From Candidatus Kapaibacterium sp. (GTDB lineage Bacteria; Bacteroidota; Ignavibacteria; Kapaibacteriales; UBA2268), in contig JAMLHE010000009.1 of NCBI GenBank assembly GCA_023957315.1, positions 50,327 to 114,326 on the forward strand: a DNA stretch of 64,000 nucleotides, given 5' to 3'. The position numbers and the translations under genes are program-made. The notes below the pieces were generated by a model. The model was not told the DNA's origin. It did not search any database and worked only from the letters and a program-made list of their open reading frames with translations. Shown piece by piece: positions 9,817 to 17,359 of the stretch. Each line of letters begins with the position of its first letter. Positions within the stretch are counted from its first letter, which is position 1.

Positions 9817-11250
9817 ATGTTCGAATTTAAAATGAAGATTTCCGGCGCCGAGCCCAGCAATAACTTTAGAGATGTTATAAGCCCGTATGACGGTCGTATC
9901 GTCGGGCGAATAGAAGTGCCTGATGATAATGCTATCGAAAAAGCTGTTGCTAATGCAAAGTTCAATTTTGATAATGTCATGAAACAAATGCCTGCTTATC
10001 AAAGAGCGGAAATTTTGTACAACGTAGCACAATTAATTCAGAGCAATCACGAAGAGTTAGCACATTTAATAGCTGCGGAAGGCGGAAAGCCCGTAAAAGA
10101 CGCTCGAATCGAAGTTTCGAGAGCCGCAAATACTGTCAAAATGTCAGCCGACGAAGCGCTAAATTTGAATGGCGATCAACTTACTATGGATAGAGCCAAA
10201 GGCTCCGAAGACCATATCGCTTTTACGATTAAACAAGCACTTGGTCCCGTACTTGCGATTAGCGCCTTCAATCATCCCGTTAATCTGATTTGTCATCAGG
10301 TTGCGACCGCATTCGCAGCGGGGAATACCCTTATCGTCAAGCCTGCATCAACAACGCCATTATCATGCCTTACGATTTGCGATTATTTCACCAAAGCAGG
10401 ACTTCCGGACGGAATCATAAATGTGTTGCCCGTCGCAGGCAGCAAAATCGAGAAAGTTATCAGCGACCCGCGAATTCGATTTGTGACATTCATCGGGAGT
10501 GCAGAAATTGGATGGGCAATCCCCAAGCTTGTTGCTCCGGGTGTAGGATATGCTCTTGAGCATGGTGGAACTGCCGTTGCTGTAATTGACAAATCTGCGG
10601 ATTTAACTCGTGCAATTCCGGGCATTATCAAAGGTGGCTTTTATCATGCGGGACAAGTTTGTGTTTCGACCCAAAATGTATTCATTCACCGTGAAATATA
10701 TGAAAATGTTAAGGAATTATTAATCAAAGCTACATCAAATCTTATCACCGGCGACCCAAATCATGATTTGACTGACGTCGGACCGATTATTACCGAAGCT
10801 GAATTGACAAGAGTTTTGGATTGGATAGAGGCAGCCAAGTCCATGGGTGCAAAAGTTTTATTAGGTTCCAACAGAATAGGCAAAAATTGCATCGAACCGA
10901 CTATAATAGAAAATACAAATTACGATATGAAAATCATGAGCTCGGAAGTTTTTGGTCCTGTAATTAATATTAATACTTTCGATGATATTTCCGAAATCAT
11001 AGCTCAATGCAACCAAACTCCATTTTCGTTCCAGAATGCAATTTACACGCAAGATATTGATATGGCGATGAATTATGCAATTTTAATTGATTCCAAAGCT
11101 GTAATTATCAATGATTCAACTGCTTTCAGAGTTGATTGGATGCCCTTTGGCGGTGCGAAAGAATCGGGATTCAAAGTTGGTGGCATCAAATATTCGATTA
11201 ACGACCTTGTAGAAGAAAAGTTGATTATTATCAAACGTAAACCATTATGA
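9817..11250 (+). CDS. NAD(P)-dependent aldehyde dehydrogenase family protein
   Basis: From ATG 9817 the protein has 477 residues, the usual ALDH length. An upstream ATT at 9796 in the same frame would overlap the CoA-binding gene and add only MIRIRHK, and the AAGG at 9807-9810 fits 9817 better. The cofactor Lys is in TLIVKPASTTP (about 175). The general base is Glu248 in ALEHGGTAV (family norm LELGG), and the catalytic Cys282 is in YHAGQVCVSTQNVF. EVFGPV and the NDSTAFRVDWMPFGGAKESG ending are also present. Substrate is not determined. The EHGG variant and the preceding CoA-binding gene make an acyl-aldehyde or semialdehyde substrate conceivable but unproven. It overlaps the next gene by 4 bases (ATGA). 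Confidence 0.9.
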   Translation: MFEFKMKISGAEPSNNFRDVISPYDGRIVGRIEVPDDNAIEKAVANAKFNFDNVMKQMPAYQRAEILYNVAQLIQSNHEELAHLIAAEGGKPVKDARIEVSRAANTVKMSADEALNLNGDQLTMDRAKGSEDHIAFTIKQALGPVLAISAFNHPVNLICHQVATAFAAGNTLIVKPASTTPLSCLTICDYFTKAGLPDGIINVLPVAGSKIEKVISDPRIRFVTFIGSAEIGWAIPKLVAPGVGYALEHGGTAVAVIDKSADLTRAIPGIIKGGFYHAGQVCVSTQNVFIHREIYENVKELLIKATSNLITGDPNHDLTDVGPIITEAELTRVLDWIEAAKSMGAKVLLGSNRIGKNCIEPTIIENTNYDMKIMSSEVFGPVININTFDDISEIIAQCNQTPFSFQNAIYTQDIDMAMNYAILIDSKAVIINDSTAFRVDWMPFGGAKESGFKVGGIKYSINDLVEEKLIIIKRKPL

Positions 11251-11684
11251 TTAGAGGCTTATTTTACAATTTATACTTAAAACTATTCATACTTAGAATA
11301 AAAACTTTCGGCAAAAAAATTGACAAATTGCTTATCGAAATTGCTGATGAATACTACTATTTGATTTCTTCAGATGTATTGCACGAAGAAGCTGTTTACA
11401 AAATATTGAAGTCATATTACGGCGAAAAAAAAGCCGATTATGATGAAGCAGCATACTTTGTTTTTAAAAAGCATTCGTCTGTAGATAGCATTTACGATAG
11501 TAAATACGGAAAAAGTGGCAGATTTATGAGCAATTTGTTCAAATTAGTCCAAAAAGTATATTTAGACAAATTTCTCGATGAAAACCGAGAATCATACTCG
11601 GACGAAATCAATAATTCCATTACAAAATTGAATAGGATTTTCAATAAAGTGATACTCTATATGTATTCGAAGTATCCCTTATAA
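11247..11684 (+). CDS. Hypothetical protein, helical, basic
   Basis: I do not recognise this 145-residue protein. It starts on the ATGA overlap with the aldehyde dehydrogenase stop, which suggests translational coupling and supports it as a real gene. It has a hydrophobic, basic N-terminus (MIRGLFYNLYLKLFILRIK), many Tyr and Lys residues and predicted helices throughout. Its stop abuts the stop of the convergent fucosyltransferase gene. No catalytic motif is visible. Confidence 0.6.
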   Translation: MIRGLFYNLYLKLFILRIKTFGKKIDKLLIEIADEYYYLISSDVLHEEAVYKILKSYYGEKKADYDEAAYFVFKKHSSVDSIYDSKYGKSGRFMSNLFKLVQKVYLDKFLDENRESYSDEINNSITKLNRIFNKVILYMYSKYPL

Positions 11685-12593
11685 TTAGATTTTGAGCCAA
11701 CTTTTGGGCATTATATCTTTAGTATTCAAGTCGGGATTACGAAACCAGTTTTCGGGACCGATTACGATTTTATCCGGGTTGGCAGAGAGCCATGCACCCC
11801 ACCAACTGAAGGAACTATTGGCTATGATAGCGTGTTTGCATTGAGACATTAAATTGAGTGAAAATTGGAATTTGTTTCCCTTGATTTCATCTTCGATTAT
11901 AGTCATATTTTCCCCAAAGACAAAGTTTTCCCTGCACCATTCGTTATCGTCAGAAAAGATAAAATAGTGCGGTGATTCGACTTTAGAAGCAATCGTCTCC
12001 ATAGCTTTGTCGTAGTATTCTTTTCCCAATACACCATGAGTTCTGTTTGCCTTCGCGTTTGAAACGTAATCACCACGCCGAATATGAACCGCCACAGATT
12101 GTTTTTCTTTTATCAATTGTCCCATTTCGAAAGCTTTTCCGCTCAGTTGGTCCCGAAATTCAAAATCCTTTCGGATAATGTCCTCGTATGGCTTGAAATA
12201 ACGTTCGGTCTGGAAGTAGCCTTCCAAATAGCTGTTTACGGGAGCATTATCAATTTGCTGGTCATAGTCGAATCTTGTCTGAATCAAATAATTATAGCCG
12301 TTTGTGTTGATGTTTCGGCGCCACATTTGCTTCAAATGAACGAGAAAAATACCAAATTTCCCAAACATTGGCAATGGATAATTTGATAACTCTGGTTTTG
12401 TGGCAAATTCAGCATTCAAATTGAAAACATCTAAATCGTATGTCCTGATAGTAAAATTTTTGCGAGGTTGCCTTTCTATCAAAAAATATACGTCAATTTT
12501 GAATTCTGAGCTGTTTTTGATGGCAAGCGCTCTGCCCAAAGCCCATTGGAACATCTGATTGCCAAGCCCACCCATCATTTTAACTATTATCAT
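11685..12593 (-). CDS. Alpha-1,2-fucosyltransferase family (GT11) glycosyltransferase
   Basis: The 302-residue protein has the GT11 hallmarks: an N-terminal MMGGLGNQMFQWALGRALA at 6-24, and the GDP-fucose-binding motif VAVHIRRGDYVSN in the middle. A late SSFSWWGAWLS segment is typical of bacterial alpha-1,2-fucosyltransferases. It probably adds fucose, or a similar 6-deoxyhexose, to an LPS or surface glycan from the cytoplasmic side. Its start overlaps the kdsB stop by 4 bases, which places it in the kdtA-kdsB operon and links it to LPS rather than to a separate capsule locus. No GDP-fucose synthesis genes are in the window. Confidence 0.9.
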   Translation of the reverse strand: MIIVKMMGGLGNQMFQWALGRALAIKNSSEFKIDVYFLIERQPRKNFTIRTYDLDVFNLNAEFATKPELSNYPLPMFGKFGIFLVHLKQMWRRNINTNGYNYLIQTRFDYDQQIDNAPVNSYLEGYFQTERYFKPYEDIIRKDFEFRDQLSGKAFEMGQLIKEKQSVAVHIRRGDYVSNAKANRTHGVLGKEYYDKAMETIASKVESPHYFIFSDDNEWCRENFVFGENMTIIEDEIKGNKFQFSLNLMSQCKHAIIANSSFSWWGAWLSANPDKIVIGPENWFRNPDLNTKDIMPKSWLKI

Positions 12594-13339
12594 TTTCCCA
12601 CTTTGTCATTACTTGTTTTTAAATATTCTTTTGCTTTTTGCAAATCTGATTCGGTATCAATCTCAATACCAATTGTTTCTGTCAAAATTACTTTCAATTT
12701 TATTCCGTTTTCGATAAATCGCAAACACTCTATCATTTCGATTTGCTCCAATTTCCCAATCGGGAGCGCAACGAATTTGAGCAAAGATTCCTTGCGAAAG
12801 GCATAAACTCCAATGTGCTTCAGATGCTCTACTTCTGTACCTTTGTCCCGCGCAAACGGAATAGGCAAACGCGAAAAATATAGCGACATATTTTCTGAAT
12901 CTAAAATCACTTTCACATTGTTCGGATTTGAAATTGCTTCCTCACTTTCAAGCTTTTGAGCTAAAGTCGCAACGCTAACATCATCGGAATCGAAAGCCTT
13001 AATCAGGTCTTCGAGAGATTTCTTCCCGATAAATGGCTCGTCTCCTTGCACATTGATAATTATATCGTAGTCCAAATCTTTGGCAACTTCGGCTATTCTA
13101 TCAGTTCCGGACGGATGAATGCTATCGTTGAAAATCACTTTGCCACCCACTTTATCAATTTCATCGCGGATAATATGGCTATTGGTGACGACGATAACGT
13201 CATCGAAAATCCCCATATTTAGCACATTTTCGTAAGTGCAAACTATGACGCTCTTTTCGCCGAGCAACGCAGTCAATTTACCCGGAAACCGCTTAGAGTC
13301 ATATCTCGCAGGAATTAGTGCAACAACTTTATTTTTCAT
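12590..13339 (-). CDS. kdsB: 3-deoxy-manno-octulosonate cytidylyltransferase (CMP-Kdo synthetase)
   Basis: KdsB activates Kdo with CTP to give CMP-Kdo, the donor used by KdtA. The 249-residue length is standard. Visible motifs are VALIPARYDSKRFPGKLTALL at the N-terminus (CTP loop), IHPSGTDRIAEVA and INVQGDEPFI (metal and nucleotide binding). HIGVYAFRKESLLKFV and LEQIEMIECLRFIENG follow near the C-terminus. It sits between kdtA (11-base overlap) and the fucosyltransferase (4-base overlap), so the three form one tightly coupled cytoplasmic LPS operon. Confidence 0.96.
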   Translation of the reverse strand: MKNKVVALIPARYDSKRFPGKLTALLGEKSVIVCTYENVLNMGIFDDVIVVTNSHIIRDEIDKVGGKVIFNDSIHPSGTDRIAEVAKDLDYDIIINVQGDEPFIGKKSLEDLIKAFDSDDVSVATLAQKLESEEAISNPNNVKVILDSENMSLYFSRLPIPFARDKGTEVEHLKHIGVYAFRKESLLKFVALPIGKLEQIEMIECLRFIENGIKLKVILTETIGIEIDTESDLQKAKEYLKTSNDKVGK

Positions 13340-14657
13340 TTTCCAAAACCTTTTTATCCAAACCTGAATCGTACTTTTTATTGGCGATTAAGCCAAGAAT
13401 ATCTTTTGAAATTAAATCAGCTTCGCCCTTGCCCTGATTAACATATTTTAGCGCAGAATCACCTTGAGTGCTTCTTCGTTCGAGATTTTCCAACATCATA
13501 TTAAGCCAATTATACAATTCGTCAACATTTTCAATCACTTCCAAAGCACCGATTCTATGCAATTCAGTTGCATCAGGCGAGCCCGAAATGTTCGGTCCAG
13601 TGGCAATCGGCAATCCATATCCGGCTGGCTCCGAAGTGCTATGCACACATTTTCCAAAACCATTCCCAACGTATGCAAAATCCGCATTTGCATATAAAAA
13701 TAAAAGCTTGCCGATACTATCAACAATTATGTGATTATTACCCAATTTTTCGAATTCTTCAATATCTTCAAAATTCAAGGAACTCAATAAAACATGATTT
13801 CTTAAACTTTTTTGGAGCCGCTCGATGTTTTCAATAGTTGGTTCATGAGGAACAAGAATCATCCGAATTCGGAAAAGAGACTTATTCACATTTTCGATAG
13901 CTTCGATTAGCATATTCTCGTCCTTTTCCCAAGTGCTCCCAGCCACAAGTGTCATCGTATCTTTTGTAAATTCAATCGGAATAATCGGATTGACCCGTGC
14001 TTTTGCCACTTGGGAGCTGATTCTATCGAGCCTTGTATCGCTCGAATCAATGATATCCGTTTTGACACCAATCCCTCTGAACAAATCCCCATGCAACTTG
14101 CTAACGGCATAAATTTTATCGAAATACGAGTAAATATATCTCGTAAATGGTTTGAGCAATGCGCTCGATGCTAATTTCACATTGCTTGGGTACGATGCGC
14201 AAATTAAAAAAGTAGGGATATTCAGCTTTTTCAGAACTACCAAATGATTCAACCAAACATCATATCGAACAAAAACTACCAAGTCCGGCTGAATCTTGGC
14301 GATAGAAGATTTTGCCTCGGATTTGGTATCAATAGGCATATAAAAAACATAATCGGCAAATTCGTAATGTCGCTGGTTCAAAAATCCCGACGGCGAGAAA
14401 AATGAGCAGAAAATCTTAATATTCGGTGTTTGTGCTTTGATTTTTTCGATAATTGGCTTTGCCTGCTCAAATTCGCCCATAGACGAAGCATGAAACCAAA
14501 TTCGCTTTTCACCATTTGCTTTCACAGGCATTTGAGCCAACAACTTGCCGACATTATTTTTGCGTTCGGCAATTTTGGGGTCTGAATGCCCTCTGAAAGC
14601 CAGAAACAAGTTCCCGACATGAATTATGATATTATATATAAATCTGTAAAAAAACAT
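13329..14657 (-). CDS. kdtA: 3-deoxy-D-manno-octulosonic acid (Kdo) transferase
   Basis: KdtA/WaaA moves Kdo from CMP-Kdo to lipid A precursors at the inner face of the inner membrane. I place the start at ATG 14657 (MFFYRFIYNIIIHVGNLF), giving 442 residues. The frame stays open to 14786, but the added N-terminus is unlike the family. A short hydrophobic anchor is followed by the GT30 donor motif WFHASSMGEFEQAKPII, which carries the conserved Glu. The C-terminal GT-B half has LVAGSTWEKDENML and YVGNGFGKCVHSTSEPAGYGLP. The N-terminal region just before the anchor is divergent with dnaJ. First gene of the kdtA-kdsB-fucosyltransferase operon. Confidence 0.93.
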   Translation of the reverse strand: MFFYRFIYNIIIHVGNLFLAFRGHSDPKIAERKNNVGKLLAQMPVKANGEKRIWFHASSMGEFEQAKPIIEKIKAQTPNIKIFCSFFSPSGFLNQRHYEFADYVFYMPIDTKSEAKSSIAKIQPDLVVFVRYDVWLNHLVVLKKLNIPTFLICASYPSNVKLASSALLKPFTRYIYSYFDKIYAVSKLHGDLFRGIGVKTDIIDSSDTRLDRISSQVAKARVNPIIPIEFTKDTMTLVAGSTWEKDENMLIEAIENVNKSLFRIRMILVPHEPTIENIERLQKSLRNHVLLSSLNFEDIEEFEKLGNNHIIVDSIGKLLFLYANADFAYVGNGFGKCVHSTSEPAGYGLPIATGPNISGSPDATELHRIGALEVIENVDELYNWLNMMLENLERRSTQGDSALKYVNQGKGEADLISKDILGLIANKKYDSGLDKKVLENEK

Positions 14658-14775
14658 TTTTATGCTTCGAATTCCCTCAAATTTGCAAAAAAATATCAAC
14701 CAAAACCAATAATAGTAATAAATAGTACAAAAATACGTAATTAAATTGTTACTTGAAAAATATGAGAAAAAAGCA

Positions 14776-15702
14776 ATGGATTTCAAAGATTATTATAAGA
14801 TACTTGGTGTGGACAAAAAGGCATCAGCTGCCGAAATTAAAAAAGTTTACCGCGAGCTGGCTAAAAAGCATCATCCCGATGCAAACAAGGGTTCCGATAC
14901 CGACAAGAAATTTAAAGACATCAGCGAAGCATACGCCGTACTGAGCGACCCTGAAAAAAGAAGAAAATACGACAACCTTGGCAGCACTTGGAATCGTCAT
15001 CGCGAAACCGGAGGCACAGGTGATGACTTCGATTGGACGGAATGGATGGCAAAACAACAATCTCGGCGAACAGGGCATTCCGCAGGAGACCATTTCGATA
15101 CCGGAAGCGGGATTTCCGACTTTTTTGATAGGGTTTTCGGTGGATTCGGCAGACGGAATCCATTCACACAAGCCCAAACACAAGCACCAACAGCCCAAAA
15201 AGGGAAAGATGCAGAGTTGGAGATTGAAATCACGCTCGAAGAAGCTTACGCCGGCACAACGAAATTAATAGGCACCTCGAGCGAGAAAATGGAAGTTAAA
15301 TTCAAACCCGGCACAAAAGATGAACAAATTCTGAAAATCCCCGGCAAAGGAAATATCGCTTCTCACGGTGGCGCCCCGGGAGATTTGCTCATAAAAGTGA
15401 AAGTAAAGCCCCACGCAAAATATGAACGAAAAGGCGATGATTTGTACATCGAAGCAGTCGTTGACCTTTATACAATGATTTTAGGCGGTCAATCCCAAAT
15501 TGAAACACTCGGCGGCAAAGTCAAAATCACGATACCCAAAGAATCACAATCCGGAAAAACACTCAAGCTCAAAGGTCTCGGAATGCCCAAATACGACAAC
15601 CCAGCCACAAAGGGCGACTTATTCGTCAAATTGCAAGTCAAATTGCCTGAAAATCTCACAAGCAAACAAAAAGAACTCTTCGAGCAACTGAGGAAAGGAT
15701 AG
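14776..15702 (+). CDS. DnaJ/CbpA-type co-chaperone without zinc finger
   Basis: From ATG 14776 (MDFKDYYKILGV) the protein has 308 residues. A J domain at 1-70 contains the HPD motif (KKHHPDANKG) that stimulates DnaK ATPase. A Gly/Phe-rich linker (FFDRVFGGFGRRNPF) is followed directly by the two DnaJ C-terminal beta-sandwich domains (about 150-305), with LEITLEEAYAGTTKLI and GKVKITIPKESQSGKTLKLKGLGMP. The four CxxCxGxG zinc repeats of DnaJ are absent, so it is of the CbpA/DnaJ type II class. An in-frame TTG at 14746 would add ten residues and is not supported. It is divergent from kdtA. Confidence 0.93.
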   Translation: MDFKDYYKILGVDKKASAAEIKKVYRELAKKHHPDANKGSDTDKKFKDISEAYAVLSDPEKRRKYDNLGSTWNRHRETGGTGDDFDWTEWMAKQQSRRTGHSAGDHFDTGSGISDFFDRVFGGFGRRNPFTQAQTQAPTAQKGKDAELEIEITLEEAYAGTTKLIGTSSEKMEVKFKPGTKDEQILKIPGKGNIASHGGAPGDLLIKVKVKPHAKYERKGDDLYIEAVVDLYTMILGGQSQIETLGGKVKITIPKESQSGKTLKLKGLGMPKYDNPATKGDLFVKLQVKLPENLTSKQKELFEQLRKG

Positions 15703-15722
15703 GGGGAAGCCTTGTCCATCTT

Positions 15723-15760
15723 GAACAGGATTATCAGGATTTCGTGATGAACAGGATTAA
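15723..15760. repeat. Short internally repeated intergenic element (CAGGATTA type)
   Basis: Between dnaJ and the convergent lipoprotein gene, the unit CAGGATT recurs at about 10- to 20-base spacing: GAACAGGATTATCAGGATT, then GATGAACAGGATTA. Similar CCTGTTCATCCTGATAATCC-like strings are, from memory, scattered in other environmental FCB genomes. No gene or strong hairpin explains it. Confidence 0.5.
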
Positions 15761-15800
15761 AACAATTAACCGCAAAGTTCGCATTGCGACATCTTTTCGC

Positions 15801-17069
15801 TTAATTTTCCATTATTTTAACAATCTCGCTTTGACTCAAACCCTTCGAAATGATATAGATATCGTCTAGAGCACCTTTGAAGTAGGAAGAGCCGTCATAG
15901 CTGCTGCCGATTATTAATGGTAATACTGATTGCTGAGCTACAGCATATGGAATTTGACTTTTCGGTTCTCCATTTAAGTATATCGTCAATTTTCCGTCTA
16001 TCGAGGTCATGGCGACGTGATACCAAGCGGGTTTACTCGGTATTATAGCTCTAACATCTGAACTATAATCTGTGCCACTACAAACTCTGAAAATGAAAGT
16101 ATTTTCATTGTACATATAAAACGAATAACTTGCATTTCCTGGCGATGCCGCACCCCATATACCCAATATAACATTGTCGGTATTATTGATTTTTCCCATT
16201 GAACTTTCGAGATAACACCAAAACATAATTGTGTAATTCAGTCCGATATTTACTTTTGGGCTGGAGATAGTAATTTTTGAGTTCGTTCCGTTGAATAATG
16301 CTGCACTCATAGGGTTACCTTTGCGATCGTTTGTGTATGACAAGTTTGTGGCATTGGTTGGAAGCTCAAATGGACCTGAATCAGAATGAGTAGCATTTAG
16401 TGGCAAATGCAAAAGGATATCTCCTGCTGGTGCTTTGGGGTCGTATCGAGTCGTAAAATTCGATACAGAACTTTCAGACATCGCTTCATATGTGTCATAA
16501 GCCACGATTTTGATATAATACTTCGATGAATCCAATAATTGCGGAGTAATAAAGCTTTTTGCGTTAATACGAGAGGCAACTTTTTTTAAAGGTGGATTTA
16601 CAAAATCTAAATAGACGTCATAGCTGAGTTTATCACCATCCACATCCTCACACTCCCATTCTATTGTTATACTCGTGCTGTTAACAATGGCTTCATTATT
16701 AGGATATGTGATAATTGGACTATCAGGAGGAGTGTTCCCGTCCACTTTTGATGTAATATGAATATATGCACGTGACTCTTTTCCGGCTTTGGCGCTAATT
16801 GATACATTTGCCATATAGTAATCCGGGTTTGTTGCTATAATTCTATAATCTCCCGGTGTTACATTACCGAGATAAAAATAGCCGTTTTCATCAGTAACAA
16901 CAGTTTCGGTCGGTGGTTCAGAATAAACAAATATATCTTTGAGTGGTACCTTGGAGCTCTGGTCAATTACATAACCGACTATCATTCCATCTGTTGGAGA
17001 GGCAGGATCTTCGGAGCATGATAGAAATAAAAAGCAAATAAGGTTTAAGAATACAAAAATCTTTTTCAT
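15801..17069 (-). CDS. Lipoprotein with carboxypeptidase-like, FN3-like and LamG domains
   Basis: From ATG 17069 the protein (422 residues) begins MKKIFVFLNLICFLFLSCSED, a lipoprotein signal with lipobox LFLSC, so it is membrane anchored. A GGGTG just upstream supports this start over 17096. Residues about 30-110 form a carboxypeptidase-regulatory-like beta-sandwich (VGYVIDQSSKVPLKDIFVYS, FYLGNVTPGDYRIIATNPDY). Residues 115-210 form an FN3-like domain, and the C-terminal 200 residues a concanavalin A-like LamG domain (MSAALFNGTNSKITI, WYHVAMTSIDGKLTIYLNGE, YFKGALDDIYI). The fold suggests carbohydrate or matrix binding at the outer membrane, without an assignable substrate. Confidence 0.85.
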   Translation of the reverse strand: MKKIFVFLNLICFLFLSCSEDPASPTDGMIVGYVIDQSSKVPLKDIFVYSEPPTETVVTDENGYFYLGNVTPGDYRIIATNPDYYMANVSISAKAGKESRAYIHITSKVDGNTPPDSPIITYPNNEAIVNSTSITIEWECEDVDGDKLSYDVYLDFVNPPLKKVASRINAKSFITPQLLDSSKYYIKIVAYDTYEAMSESSVSNFTTRYDPKAPAGDILLHLPLNATHSDSGPFELPTNATNLSYTNDRKGNPMSAALFNGTNSKITISSPKVNIGLNYTIMFWCYLESSMGKINNTDNVILGIWGAASPGNASYSFYMYNENTFIFRVCSGTDYSSDVRAIIPSKPAWYHVAMTSIDGKLTIYLNGEPKSQIPYAVAQQSVLPLIIGSSYDGSSYFKGALDDIYIISKGLSQSEIVKIMEN

Positions 17070-17323
17070 TGAACACCCATTTATAAAATGATACAAATAA
17101 TTTCATCCATTAAAACATTCTCGTCAATTGCTTATTTCCGGCAATCCGAATTCGATAATCTTCAAACTCAAGTCTTCAAAAATAAACTTTTTTTCTACCA
17201 ATATTCTATATTTATTAAGACACATGAATGATGAAAAAATCTCAAACGATTTAAAAAAAATCTCATATTTACAAAATAAATAAATTCGTCTCACCAGAAC
17301 AGCGTTTTGTCCTGACGTTTCAA

Positions 17324-17352
17324 ATGTGCCACACCTGCCAGATGTGGCACAT
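17324..17352. terminator. Inverted repeat, possible terminator of the deiminase-family gene
   Basis: ATGTGCCACA (17324-17333) pairs perfectly with TGTGGCACAT (17343-17352) around a 9-base loop. It lies 8 bases beyond the deiminase-family stop. The T-run in the minus direction is short (TTTG), so it may be a weak terminator or an mRNA-end hairpin. The rest of the 17070-17359 gap is AT-rich with no other gene visible. Confidence 0.55.
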
Positions 17353-17359
17353 CTTTAAA

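Noticed and set aside
10290..10631. Several 66-89-codon frames inside the aldehyde dehydrogenase gene
   Set aside because: They are antisense or shifted frames of a clear ALDH with intact catalytic residues.
14658..14786. kdtA start at 14786
   Set aside because: The extra residues are Tyr/Phe-rich and unlike the family, and would overlap the dnaJ start region.
14753..15719. Overlapping frames inside dnaJ
   Set aside because: They are alternative-frame shadows of an intact DnaJ/CbpA protein.
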